Shown piece after piece: positions 1 to 6,703 of a stretch of DNA of 10,251 bases (positions are counted from its first letter, which is position 1; the number at the start of each line of letters is the position of its first letter). Below the pieces are notes generated by a model. It was not told the DNA's origin, searched no databases, and saw only the letters and a program-made list of their open reading frames with translations. Origin of the DNA: Sulfurovum sp. Its GTDB lineage: Bacteria > Campylobacterota > Campylobacteria > Campylobacterales > Sulfurovaceae. The position numbers and the translations under genes are program-made. Where the stretch lies: positions 1 to 10,251 of the forward strand of contig WGDG01000064.1 of assembly GCA_015493425.1 (NCBI GenBank), written 5' to 3'.

Positions 1-941
1 TGGTATCGGCTATAGGGGTTAAACACATGCTGTACCTGATCAGGGGTCATACCGACACCGCTGTCCGATACACTGAAAACAGCTCTTATACCCTTTGTTT
101 CTTTTTTGTATCTCATTTTAAGCCTGACAAAACCTTCTTCTGTATATTTGAAGGCATTGGTCAAAAAATTGATAATGATCTCCATCATATGCATCTGATC
201 ACCGTAAACCAGAAACGGTGCGAACATACTCTCGTACTCAAACGTAATGCTCTGTCTGTTTTTAATCTCTATTGAAAGATGGTCAATACACTGCAGCAGC
301 ATCTCTTCCATGTCGAAAAAGGATTTCTGTATCTCCAGTTGACCGCTGTTGATCTTGGTAATATTTAAAATGTCTTTTACCAGGGACTGGAGACTGACCG
401 CTCCATGTATCGCTTTTTTAAGCTGAAACTTCTGTTCACCCCTCAGTACTTTACTTTCATCAATAATACTCAAATAGCCATGAATGGTATTGAGGGATGT
501 ACGCATTTCATGCGAAAGATTTGCGATCATACTCTCCTGTGTCTTCAAAACACTATTAAGACGGTCACTGACACTTTTCAAAATATGCTGCGATACCAGA
601 GACTGTTCTTCCATCTCCTTGGCGTAGCCACAGCGTTCAATAAAAAGGAAATAAAACAATTGCTGTATCCCGACACCAAGTTTCTCTTTTTCTTTTTGAT
701 TGTCCGCATGGTCATACAAATAAGTATACCCTTCAAAAAGGAAGTTCAATAATTTTTGTGTATAGGCCGGATCATTTTCTTTAAAAACACGATACTGAAG
801 ATAGTAAACAATTTGCATATCCCCTTCATATAGCATTTTCTGCAAACTTTCTACGGTTGCAGCGGCTTCCTCTTCGGGTCGGCCAAACTCCTTTTTAATC
901 CTTTCTATGAAAAACTGCTCTTGCTCGGTACTTAACTTCAT
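1..941 (-). CDS. Soluble sensor histidine kinase, partial (3' end beyond window)
   Basis: This is a two-component histidine kinase open to the left window edge (313 codons visible, no stop). Seen: residues 1-120 are a helical region with no signal peptide or transmembrane segment. A HisKA dimerisation/phosphoacceptor domain follows, with the H-box SHEMR (phosphorylated His at residue 144). The HATPase domain shows an N-box NFLTNAFKYT (Asn258/Asn262) and a G1 box DSGVGM (Asp293), and the window ends just after an F-box-like stretch. The N-terminus has no recognisable PAS, GAF or other sensor. The ATG overlaps the stop of the upstream FIST gene (ATGA) and has a good AAGGA ribosome site five bases upstream. 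Inference: the FIST protein supplies the sensing function, and the kinase phosphorylates one of the two nearby response regulators. It is a confident kinase; its partner and signal are unknown. Confidence 0.95.
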   Translation of the reverse strand, partial: MKLSTEQEQFFIERIKKEFGRPEEEAAATVESLQKMLYEGDMQIVYYLQYRVFKENDPAYTQKLLNFLFEGYTYLYDHADNQKEKEKLGVGIQQLFYFLFIERCGYAKEMEEQSLVSQHILKSVSDRLNSVLKTQESMIANLSHEMRTSLNTIHGYLSIIDESKVLRGEQKFQLKKAIHGAVSLQSLVKDILNITKINSGQLEIQKSFFDMEEMLLQCIDHLSIEIKNRQSITFEYESMFAPFLVYGDQMHMMEIIINFLTNAFKYTEEGFVRLKMRYKKETKGIRAVFSVSDSGVGMTPDQVQHVFNPYSRY

Positions 942-2038
942 CCCTTATCCTTTTTTGCAATCAATGCAACAGTAATGGTCTGATTGTGCAGTAAAATATC
1001 GTCAGCCGGTTTTCGTGAAGCCGGAGAGCCGATCTCACCAAATGAATGAAATCCGGCAAAAGAGACATCGATATGCTGTTTGATCTCTTCCAAATACAGA
1101 TATTCCATCATTTTAAGATTTTCGGCAATACCGATACAGTGGAACATCAGTGCAGCACTCTTCTTTGGAGCAATGTCATAAAGCCTTCCAAGCCGTCTTA
1201 GCTGATCCTGTCTGCTCAGCATAATACCGACCTTGACGTACTCTTTAGGATGAATATCCCGATACAACTGGATACTTCCCTGTTCCCTATTCACCGAAAC
1301 AATGGATGCCAACGGTGCATTCGACCACTCCATATCTGCACTTTTTTGGAGGAAAAGGGGATAACCGAATCTTCCCACAAGCCTTTCATCTATTTTGCCT
1401 GTAATCTCCTCTATCACATCGAGTGCAGGTAAACTGTTGATCTCATACAATGTCTTATGCTCTGCTTTTGTAATTTCAAGCGGAATACCTGCCGGACGGA
1501 ACAGGTGCATACTCATCCCTTCAAGTACGTACTGTTCACTGTCAATACACCATGAAAGGATATGCCTTTCATAAAAATTTCCATTATAAAAAACAGACGG
1601 ATGTTCGTTACTGCACAGTTCCACTCCTGCCACAGCACCATAGACTTTTGTGATCTTTTCTGATCTGGAAAAGTCTGAAAGATGTGCTTCAAGAGCCGGG
1701 GAAGCAAAACTGCTTAACAGTATCACCTGGTCATATGGCTGTTTTTCTTCAATATTCTCTTCTTCCGAAGACAGATGTACCACAAATGCATCTCTTTTCA
1801 TGTCACAGCAAAAATAGACGACAGGAAACTGTTCTGTTGTTTCAACATAAGGGATTTCATCAGCGATGTTCACACTGCTGCTGCATCCAATGATCTCTGC
1901 ATCAGGGTAACAGGCATGAAGCTGTTCGTATTCATTCAAAAAAGCTCTCTTTTGGCTGCCCCTGTAAAATGCGATAATCATTGTGGGAGCAAAACCAATA
2001 TGTTTAAAATTATTATCTGAAACCGTTTTGTAATGCAT
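938..2038 (-). CDS. FIST domain sensory protein
   Basis: This is a 366-residue soluble protein with no signal peptide. Seen: the N-terminal half (about 15-190) carries FIST_N-like features, including the GCSSS turn at 51-55 and YGAVAG at 133-138. The C-terminal half (about 195-360) resembles FIST_C, with the MFHCIGI strand (Cys301) and the FAGFHSFGEIG motif at 327-337. Family knowledge: FIST domains are predicted intracellular small-ligand sensors, often fused to or encoded next to kinases and chemoreceptors. Here no output domain is fused; the stop overlaps the kinase ATG by four bases, so the sensor and transmitter are translationally coupled. It starts 28 nt after the receiver gene stop, preceded by an AGGT-type ribosome site. 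The ligand cannot be read from the sequence. Family assignment is by motif recognition only. Confidence 0.88.
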   Translation of the reverse strand: MHYKTVSDNNFKHIGFAPTMIIAFYRGSQKRAFLNEYEQLHACYPDAEIIGCSSSVNIADEIPYVETTEQFPVVYFCCDMKRDAFVVHLSSEEENIEEKQPYDQVILLSSFASPALEAHLSDFSRSEKITKVYGAVAGVELCSNEHPSVFYNGNFYERHILSWCIDSEQYVLEGMSMHLFRPAGIPLEITKAEHKTLYEINSLPALDVIEEITGKIDERLVGRFGYPLFLQKSADMEWSNAPLASIVSVNREQGSIQLYRDIHPKEYVKVGIMLSRQDQLRRLGRLYDIAPKKSAALMFHCIGIAENLKMMEYLYLEEIKQHIDVSFAGFHSFGEIGSPASRKPADDILLHNQTITVALIAKKDKG

Positions 2039-2066
2039 TATTGACCTACCTGAACAGAAATATACA

Positions 2067-2444
2067 TCAGGCGATGTCTAACAGTTTTTCAAACTTCTGT
2101 TTGTAGGTTGTAGGCATAATCGGTTTTCGAAGCAAAAGATCGAAAAGATCCGAAGCCTGTTCATATTCATCAGGATAGAGCGTCAATGCGGCTATCTTTG
2201 TATGTTCACTTTTCTCATTTGCCTCTTTGGCAATATCCACCCCGGTGCCGTCAGGCAGATTGATATCGACAATGACAATATCATAGGGCGGATTTTCTTC
2301 AATTTTCTTCCTTGCTTCCGCTACATTCATCGCACTTTCCACTTCAATGGAAATGTTGTACTCTTTAACCAGAAGCCCTATTACTTTCTCTTCGAATTCC
2401 AGGTTATATTTAAAGTCATCTACAATCAATACTCTTTTGGACAT
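2067..2444 (-). CDS. Stand-alone response regulator receiver protein
   Basis: This is a single-domain CheY-like receiver of 125 residues. Seen: acidic pair Asp9/Asp10, phosphoacceptor Asp60 in IVDINLPDG, switch Thr88 (ALTLYP) and Lys107 followed by Pro in the RKP loop. Nothing follows the receiver fold, so there is no DNA-binding or enzymatic output. The reading frame extends upstream to 2492, but the ATG at 2444 is preferred because GGGAGG lies six bases before it and translation then begins at the usual first strand (MSKRVLIVDD). It is the first gene of the receiver-FIST-kinase cluster. Inference: it may act by protein contact, as a phosphate sink or phosphorelay step, or by binding the FIST or kinase protein. 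Confidence 0.93.
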   Translation of the reverse strand: MSKRVLIVDDFKYNLEFEEKVIGLLVKEYNISIEVESAMNVAEARKKIEENPPYDIVIVDINLPDGTGVDIAKEANEKSEHTKIAALTLYPDEYEQASDLFDLLLRKPIMPTTYKQKFEKLLDIA

Positions 2445-2498
2445 ATGCAACCTCCCAATTTCTGTTGTTTCATATGATAAAACAATCATCATCCAAAA

Positions 2499-2504
2499 AC
2501 TATA
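2499..2504 (-). promoter_or_regulatory. Possible -10 element for the receiver-FIST-kinase operon
   Basis: A TATAGT hexamer (five of six consensus) lies on the minus strand about 55 nt upstream of the receiver ATG. No convincing -35 hexamer is seen 16-18 nt upstream, which is common in Campylobacterota promoters. If used, transcription would start near 2492, leaving a leader of roughly 48 nt. The call is tentative. Confidence 0.3.
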
Positions 2505-2544
2505 GGACTTTTCTGACTTTCATAAAATTGCTGTATTGTGCCTC

Positions 2545-2566
2545 TACCTGACAGCATGGTCAGGTA
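2545..2566. promoter_or_regulatory. Perfect 8-bp inverted repeat, candidate operator
   Basis: The arms TACCTGAC and GTCAGGTA are perfect inverted copies separated by six bases. The site sits in the 157-nt gap between the LuxR-type regulator (stop at 2602) and the receiver gene (ATG at 2444). No T-run follows on either strand, so a canonical intrinsic terminator is unlikely. The centre is about 63 bp upstream of the tentative transcription start, a position typical for an activator site. It is not an exact match to the NarL heptamer arrangement. The alternative is a weak terminator hairpin of the upstream regulator gene. Confidence 0.5.
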
Positions 2567-2601
2567 TTGTTTGGGATTCAAATGGAATAATTGGGGAAAA
2601 A

Positions 2602-3249
2602 TTAGTTTTTGTGCTGAAGCACGAAGTGTATCAGTTGGGAAGTATTGGAAAGAGAAAGCTTATCAAGTATGTGTGCATGATGTGCCGACACTGTTTTGGG
2701 AGAAATATCCAGTTTTTCTGCAATTTCCTTGAAACTCAGCCCGGAAACAATGTAGTGGCATATTTCAAACTCTCTTTTTGAGAGTGAATTAAGCGATGCT
2801 ACCTCTTTCTTTTCTATAGCTGTACCGTAATCCAGACACTGTATGTATTGGGGGTTGATATACACTTCATCTTTAAGAATTGTAGAAATTGCATCTTGAA
2901 ATGAGTGCAAAACATTCGTTTTATGTAAATATCCGGATGCCCCTTCATGGATACACTCTATCGCATAAGGGTCTTCAGGGTACATGCTGCAAACAAGTAT
3001 TTTCATTTCGGGGTAATCATCGGATAGCTGCCGAATACTATTGTAAGAGTTGACATTTCCAAGGTGGAGATCCAAGATCATCAGATCATACCGTTTCTCA
3101 TTCAGTTTTTCCATCATCTCATCATAGTTGAGTGCAGTCTCAATGACATTTGTTTCACATGATTTACATTTTTTAAGAAGAGCTTTCATACCAGCACTGA
3201 CAATGTCATGATCATCAACAATTAATATATTGTGACAACGGGATTCCAT
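2602..3249 (-). CDS. NarL/FixJ-family response regulator, receiver plus LuxR helix-turn-helix
   Basis: This is a DNA-binding response regulator of 215 residues from the chosen start. Seen: receiver with Asp12/Asp13, phosphoacceptor Asp60 (LMILDLHLG), Ser88 at the Thr/Ser switch position and Lys110 (GYLHKT). A linker is followed by a C-terminal LuxR-type helix-turn-helix from about residue 155, with LSKRE, GLSFKEIAEKL and ISPKTVSAHHAHILDKL. The frame stays open upstream to 3345. The ATG at 3249 is preferred because AAAGG lies six bases before it and the protein then begins directly at the receiver; an ATG at 3267 is possible but has a poorer ribosome site. Inference: it is the transcriptional output of the adjacent FIST-kinase system and may bind the palindrome downstream of its own gene. 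Targets are unknown. Confidence 0.93.
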   Translation of the reverse strand: MESRCHNILIVDDHDIVSAGMKALLKKCKSCETNVIETALNYDEMMEKLNEKRYDLMILDLHLGNVNSYNSIRQLSDDYPEMKILVCSMYPEDPYAIECIHEGASGYLHKTNVLHSFQDAISTILKDEVYINPQYIQCLDYGTAIEKKEVASLNSLSKREFEICHYIVSGLSFKEIAEKLDISPKTVSAHHAHILDKLSLSNTSQLIHFVLQHKN

Positions 3250-3411
3250 TCTGTACCTTTTTTCCATATATTTACCATATAATCTTACAATAAAGTGTGT
3301 AAAATATAACAACACGAAAGTGTAATGCTTCTGTAATACTTTCAATTATTTTTTTATTCAACAACATATAGTAAAATACATGTATCCATATTAGATAATC
3401 AAAGGTTTGTT
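3250..3411. other. AT-rich divergent intergenic region
   Basis: This separates the minus-strand LuxR-type regulator from the plus-strand cytochrome c. It is strongly AT-rich with a T-tract near 3350. A TAAAAT hexamer at 3372-3377 is a plausible -10 for the cytochrome, and AAAGG six bases before its ATG is the ribosome site. No clear inverted repeat was found. Promoters for both genes are expected here but cannot be fixed precisely. Confidence 0.45.
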
Positions 3412-3765
3412 ATGCGTTATAAAATCCTACTTGTCATATGTGCTTCATCTCTTGCTTTTTCAAAAGAATCTATGCAGGAGCTCTATATGAAGAACGGATG
3501 CAGTGCCTGCCACGGCATCTATGCGGAAGGCATTGGTGCTACACCGAGACTGATCGGGCGTGATGCCAATGTACTCAAAGAACGTTTAAGAGATTTGAAA
3601 AAAGGAAAAACACGTTCGGCATTTGGAACAGTCATGGTTTCCTTTGCCAAAGGTTTAAGTGATGAACAGATTGATCAAATGGCGGAGTATCTTTCAACAC
3701 TGAAAAAAATCCCGCCGGAAGAAAAATACGAATTGCTTCCCGATGAGGATGACGGATCATCCTGA
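3412..3765 (+). CDS. Exported monoheme c-type cytochrome (c553-like)
   Basis: This is a small periplasmic electron carrier of 117 residues. Seen: an N-terminal signal peptide (about residues 1-18), one CxxCH heme-binding motif (Cys30, Cys33, His34 as proximal ligand) and Met75 in a GTVMVSF context as likely distal ligand. A C-terminal helix DEQIDQMAEYLSTL is typical of class I cytochromes, followed by an acidic tail rich in Asp and Glu. Length and layout fit the small c553-type proteins common in Campylobacterota, which shuttle electrons between membrane complexes and periplasmic reductases or oxidases. The start is supported by AAAGG six bases upstream. It stands alone on the plus strand and converges on the DUF2231-like gene, 15 nt between stops. 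Its redox partner cannot be told from the sequence. Confidence 0.93.
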   Translation: MRYKILLVICASSLAFSKESMQELYMKNGCSACHGIYAEGIGATPRLIGRDANVLKERLRDLKKGKTRSAFGTVMVSFAKGLSDEQIDQMAEYLSTLKKIPPEEKYELLPDEDDGSS

Positions 3766-3773
3766 CCGGTCAG
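3746..3773. other. Two overlapping palindromes at the convergent gene ends
   Basis: AGGATGA and TCATCCT form a 7-bp stem with a CGGA loop (3746-3763) at the end of the cytochrome gene. The 12-bp perfect palindrome CTGACCGGTCAG (3762-3773) abuts it, spanning the stop codon and the 15-nt gap to the opposing gene. Neither is followed by a U-tract. They may contribute to bidirectional transcription ending, but a canonical terminator is not shown. Confidence 0.4.
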
Positions 3774-3780
3774 ATAATAG

Positions 3781-4596
3781 TCAGTGTGTTTCAACCGGTA
3801 CAGTCTGTGCCGGCGCTTCTTCTACCTTTTCCACTACAGGTGCTGGTGTATGTTCTGTTACCTCTGCGGCTTTTGCTTTAACCGCTTCAACAACCTCGGC
3901 ACCTTTCGCTTTGACCGCTTCGACTGCTGCAGCGCCATTCTCTTTGGCACTCTCTACAGCTTCGCCTGTTTTTTTCGCAGCATTATCCACAGCTTCAGAA
4001 ACCGTTTTCTTAACCGCTTCTACTGTTTCCGCAGCTTTTTGGCTGTTTGACTTCATCTCTTCTTTAAGCTCGTCAAGCTCCTCTTTGGCATCGAACAGAT
4101 CACTGTCGAGGTCTGCAACACGTTCGACATTTGCACCATGTTCATACACAAGTTCGCCGCCATCGTGCCCCTGCTTCAGGATACCTGCAACAAACACAAC
4201 CAGTACCAACAGATAGAGCCCTTTCATAAGCCCTTTCTTAATGGTCGCAGACAGAAGTTTAAAGAGTACAACTACTACCGAAGCGAGCATCAGATAGGTT
4301 CCAAGCAGTTTATGTGCTTTCAGTTCCGCCTGCCCTGCCTGTGTCAGTCCGTCAAAGGCTTCTTTTCCGTCGATCGTACCGGTATAGTAAGCAGCAAATG
4401 CTGCCAACATTCCCACCACCAACAGGAAAAATGTGATCACACCGATCGCTCTTTTTTTGGCAAAAAGATTGATGATCTCAACGAGTAGGACAATGACAGG
4501 AATCGCAATCACAAAGTGATCGATTGGCGGGTGGAGAAGGACGGGGACATCAAACGGCAAATTGATTGCCGGCAGTTTCAAAGCTGGTAGTTCCAT
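3781..4596 (-). CDS. DUF2231-like four-helix membrane protein with Ala/Lys/Glu-rich tail
   Basis: This is a 271-residue inner-membrane protein of unknown function. Seen: four hydrophobic segments at about 27-46, 51-71, 97-117 and 123-141. Conserved-looking histidines sit near membrane boundaries (His22 and His27 in LHPPIDHFVI, His95, His144), and the motif GHDGGELVYEHG follows the last helix. This combination resembles the DUF2231 family. Residues about 160-250 are a charged, alanine-rich amphipathic helix/coiled coil with repeated EAVKAK and AAEV units, ending in a Pro/Val/Glu-rich tail. The start has AAGGA seven bases upstream. It lies 54 nt after hemJ on the same strand and is probably co-transcribed. 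Inference: the histidines could bind heme or metal, which would fit the neighbouring heme genes, but this is unproven. Confidence 0.8.
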   Translation of the reverse strand: MELPALKLPAINLPFDVPVLLHPPIDHFVIAIPVIVLLVEIINLFAKKRAIGVITFFLLVVGMLAAFAAYYTGTIDGKEAFDGLTQAGQAELKAHKLLGTYLMLASVVVVLFKLLSATIKKGLMKGLYLLVLVVFVAGILKQGHDGGELVYEHGANVERVADLDSDLFDAKEELDELKEEMKSNSQKAAETVEAVKKTVSEAVDNAAKKTGEAVESAKENGAAAVEAVKAKGAEVVEAVKAKAAEVTEHTPAPVVEKVEEAPAQTVPVETH

Positions 4597-4650
4597 GGAA
4601 GTATTCCTTTTTATTGATTTATATCAACCGATTATATCACAAAATAATTA

Positions 4651-5085
4651 TCAAAACGGTTTAACAACGACCATAATCACAATGCCGATCATCAGCAGTG
4701 TGGGTACTTCGTTATAGACACGCAGCCATTTGCTGCTTTTAAAATGAGGGTTGTCAATCATTATTTGTCTAATTTTCTCCAGTGAGAAATGATAGGCGAT
4801 CAGCAGCGCAACCAGAAAAAGCTTTACATGCATCCATCCGCCGCTGCTGAAAATGCCGCTGTTGAGGTAAAGCATTGTACCGCCGGAAAGAATAGTTGCC
4901 CACATTGCCGGTACACCGATGTATTTCATCAGTTTGTACTCCTGTACTTCCACCACATCGGTAAATGCTTTGGTATCGGCATTCTCCCTGTGGTAAATGA
5001 AAAGCCTCGGTAGATAAAAGAGCATTGCCATCCAGCTGACAAAGCTCATGACATGGAATGCCAGTATCCAGTTGTAATATGCCAT
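4651..5085 (-). CDS. hemJ: Protoporphyrinogen IX oxidase, HemJ family
   Basis: This is a 144-residue membrane protein of the HemJ (formerly UPF0093) family. Family knowledge: HemJ oxidises protoporphyrinogen IX to protoporphyrin IX, the penultimate step of heme b synthesis, in bacteria lacking HemG and HemY. Seen: four hydrophobic segments, His11 in the first helix, the YLPRLFIYH motif (24-32), Lys88 and His99 in the third helix, and a RVYNEVP motif (122-128), all characteristic. Length is normal. The ATG lies two bases after the nuclease stop, with its AAGGAAG ribosome site inside the end of the nuclease gene, so the two are translationally coupled. The heme product would feed the c-type cytochromes encoded nearby, though that link is contextual. 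Confidence 0.92.
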   Translation of the reverse strand: MAYYNWILAFHVMSFVSWMAMLFYLPRLFIYHRENADTKAFTDVVEVQEYKLMKYIGVPAMWATILSGGTMLYLNSGIFSSGGWMHVKLFLVALLIAYHFSLEKIRQIMIDNPHFKSSKWLRVYNEVPTLLMIGIVIMVVVKPF

Positions 5086-5087
5086 CG

Positions 5088-6629
5088 TTACTTCCTTATA
5101 CGAAAATCTTTTTTGCTGTAAACCACCAGCTGTATACGCTTATAATACCCAATATGCGCATAGTATACGGTAAGCTGGGCACCATTTTTTGGTGTAAGTT
5201 TACGATTTTTAAAGTAAATGGGTATGCTTTGGCTGCCGGTGTACAAATAGCCGTTTTTATACACCCCTGCAATGTTGCGTACCACTTCATTCATTCGCAG
5301 ATTTTCAAGCGAATCGTAATACGCAGCCAGAGAGCTGCGCCCTTTCTCTCTGAGTTTTACCATCGACGTAATCTCTTTCAGTCCTCTGTAGCTTCCTGCC
5401 TCATCGACACGCAAGTCATACCGTTTTCCTTCTTCAAGCCCACGTAGTGCACCAAAAACAAAGATACCCCTGCCTTTTGGCGACTGCTTTATGACTGCAT
5501 AGCGGCCGCGTTTTAGCACAACAACAGCATCTTTTAGAATGATAGGCTGCTGCAGTTTTTTGTTTTTGTAAAGCATGTCAATCGTACCGATGACAGGCTT
5601 TTGGACGTCATCTTTTGAGGATGGTACAAAAGGTATGGTATCAAACAGTGCGTAGATGGGAAGATGGTCGGAGTATCCCCTCCCCGTATGCCTGCCGGCT
5701 TTGATCTCCCAATGATTGATATAACCTTTTTTCGTAAAAAGATACCGTGGTTTGAATACAGCAAAAGAGTTGTTGACATAGTCTATCTTTTTACCGTCAA
5801 ACATTGTTTTGGGAAGCAGTATATGGTCAAGTGTACTTTTATGTCCGTAAAACCTGTGACTCCAGCGCTGCCGATAGGGAAGTTCCTGCCATAGATCGTA
5901 ATGTTGCACACCATTGCCGTTCTTCACCTGCACTTTGCTTAAAAGCGCCCCCTCTTTCACCGTCCCAAGCAGATGGTTCAAGCCAATCCTGCCATTGGTA
6001 TCGTTTAAACGTTTTGGCAATGTGAGATAGGCATCGTAATCGGTATTGAAATCACCGAGAAGCATATATTCACTTCCTTTTGGAAGTCTTTCAAGACGTT
6101 TTCTGAGTACCTTCGCATAGGCAATACGCTTGCTCTCAAAGCCTTTTCGGCTTCGTGATTTCCAGTGGTTGACAAAAAGCTTCAGCGGGTAGCCTTCGGC
6201 AATCACATCGGCTTCGAGAATATCCCGTACACCGTCAGCAAAACTGACCCGGAGGTCTCTATGGCTTTGAATAGGAAAACGCGAAAGCAGTGCTACCTGT
6301 ACAGAAGCGTTTCGTTTAGAGGTGATCACTCCGTAACGGTACGGACATCCTACCCGTGCAAGCCGTTTTTGCAGTTGTCTGAAAACCTGTGCATTTTCTA
6401 CTTCCTGCAAGCCCACAATATCGGCATTGAGATCACACAGCACCTCAGCAGTATGGTTAAGCTTTCTCTCTGCCATACGTTTGCTCCAATTGTGTCTTCC
6501 CGGAATGAACTCGTCATATTCGGTTCCGTTGTTCACAGCATCAAAAAGGTTTTCGACATTGTAGCTTGCTACTTTGAACGGTACAGCAAGAAGGAAAAAC
6601 GGTATAAGGAAAAGAGAAACTATTTTCAT
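5088..6629 (-). CDS. Exported endonuclease/exonuclease/phosphatase-fold nuclease
   Basis: This is a 513-residue protein with an N-terminal signal sequence (about 1-20). Residues 18-332 form an EEP (DNase I/exonuclease III-like) domain with its catalytic signatures in order: SYNVENLFD (Asn24), LQEVEN (Glu76), NHWKSR (His155), LGDFNTD (Asp193, Asn195), STLDHIL (Asp268) and SDHLPIYA (Asp321, His322). The active site therefore looks intact. The C-terminal 170 residues (about 345-513) are beta-rich and may be an OB-like or other nucleic-acid-binding module; I do not recognise it with certainty. Family knowledge: EEP enzymes cleave phosphodiester or phosphate bonds using divalent metal; an exported one may degrade extracellular DNA. 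No ribosome site precedes the ATG, and a -10 box lies only six bases upstream (see promoter entry). It is first in a cluster with hemJ. Confidence 0.9.
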   Translation of the reverse strand: MKIVSLFLIPFFLLAVPFKVASYNVENLFDAVNNGTEYDEFIPGRHNWSKRMAERKLNHTAEVLCDLNADIVGLQEVENAQVFRQLQKRLARVGCPYRYGVITSKRNASVQVALLSRFPIQSHRDLRVSFADGVRDILEADVIAEGYPLKLFVNHWKSRSRKGFESKRIAYAKVLRKRLERLPKGSEYMLLGDFNTDYDAYLTLPKRLNDTNGRIGLNHLLGTVKEGALLSKVQVKNGNGVQHYDLWQELPYRQRWSHRFYGHKSTLDHILLPKTMFDGKKIDYVNNSFAVFKPRYLFTKKGYINHWEIKAGRHTGRGYSDHLPIYALFDTIPFVPSSKDDVQKPVIGTIDMLYKNKKLQQPIILKDAVVVLKRGRYAVIKQSPKGRGIFVFGALRGLEEGKRYDLRVDEAGSYRGLKEITSMVKLREKGRSSLAAYYDSLENLRMNEVVRNIAGVYKNGYLYTGSQSIPIYFKNRKLTPKNGAQLTVYYAHIGYYKRIQLVVYSKKDFRIRK

Positions 6630-6633
6630 ACAG

Positions 6634-6650
6634 GAAGTGTAGCAAAAAAA
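6634..6650 (-). promoter_or_regulatory. T-tract plus extended -10 promoter of the nuclease-hemJ operon
   Basis: On the minus strand a T-run is followed by TGCTACACT, an extended -10 motif (TGn plus a TATAAT-like hexamer, 6636-6644). The same 17-nt sequence recurs upstream of the msr gene at 9075-9091, supporting a promoter role. The hexamer ends six bases before the nuclease ATG, so transcription is expected to start at or within a few bases of the start codon. Confidence 0.6.
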
Positions 6651-6663
6651 AGAAGTGAATCAG

Positions 6664-6690
6664 AATTGTCTGTCAAATTGACAGACAATT
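6664..6690. repeat. Perfect 27-nt palindrome (13-bp arms) between yidB-like gene and nuclease
   Basis: The arms AATTGTCTGTCAA and TTGACAGACAATT are exact inverted copies around a single base. It lies 13 nt beyond the YidB-family stop and about 14 nt upstream of the T-tract promoter of the nuclease. As RNA it would form a 12-bp hairpin. The nearest U-run on the minus strand begins about 12 nt after the stem, which is far for a classical intrinsic terminator. It could therefore be a terminator variant or an operator for the nuclease operon. Confidence 0.65.
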
Positions 6691-6703
6691 GTATGTAGCG
6701 GTG

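Noticed and set aside
3743..4216. 157-aa Ser/Thr/Ala-rich plus-strand frame resembling a low-complexity surface protein
   Set aside because: Its repetitiveness is the mirror of the Ala/Lys/Glu-rich tail of the DUF2231-like gene, and it has no independent ribosome site or domain.
6165..6698. 177-aa plus-strand frame opposite the nuclease start
   Set aside because: It is antisense to the EEP catalytic domain and reads across the palindrome and promoter; no recognisable motif.
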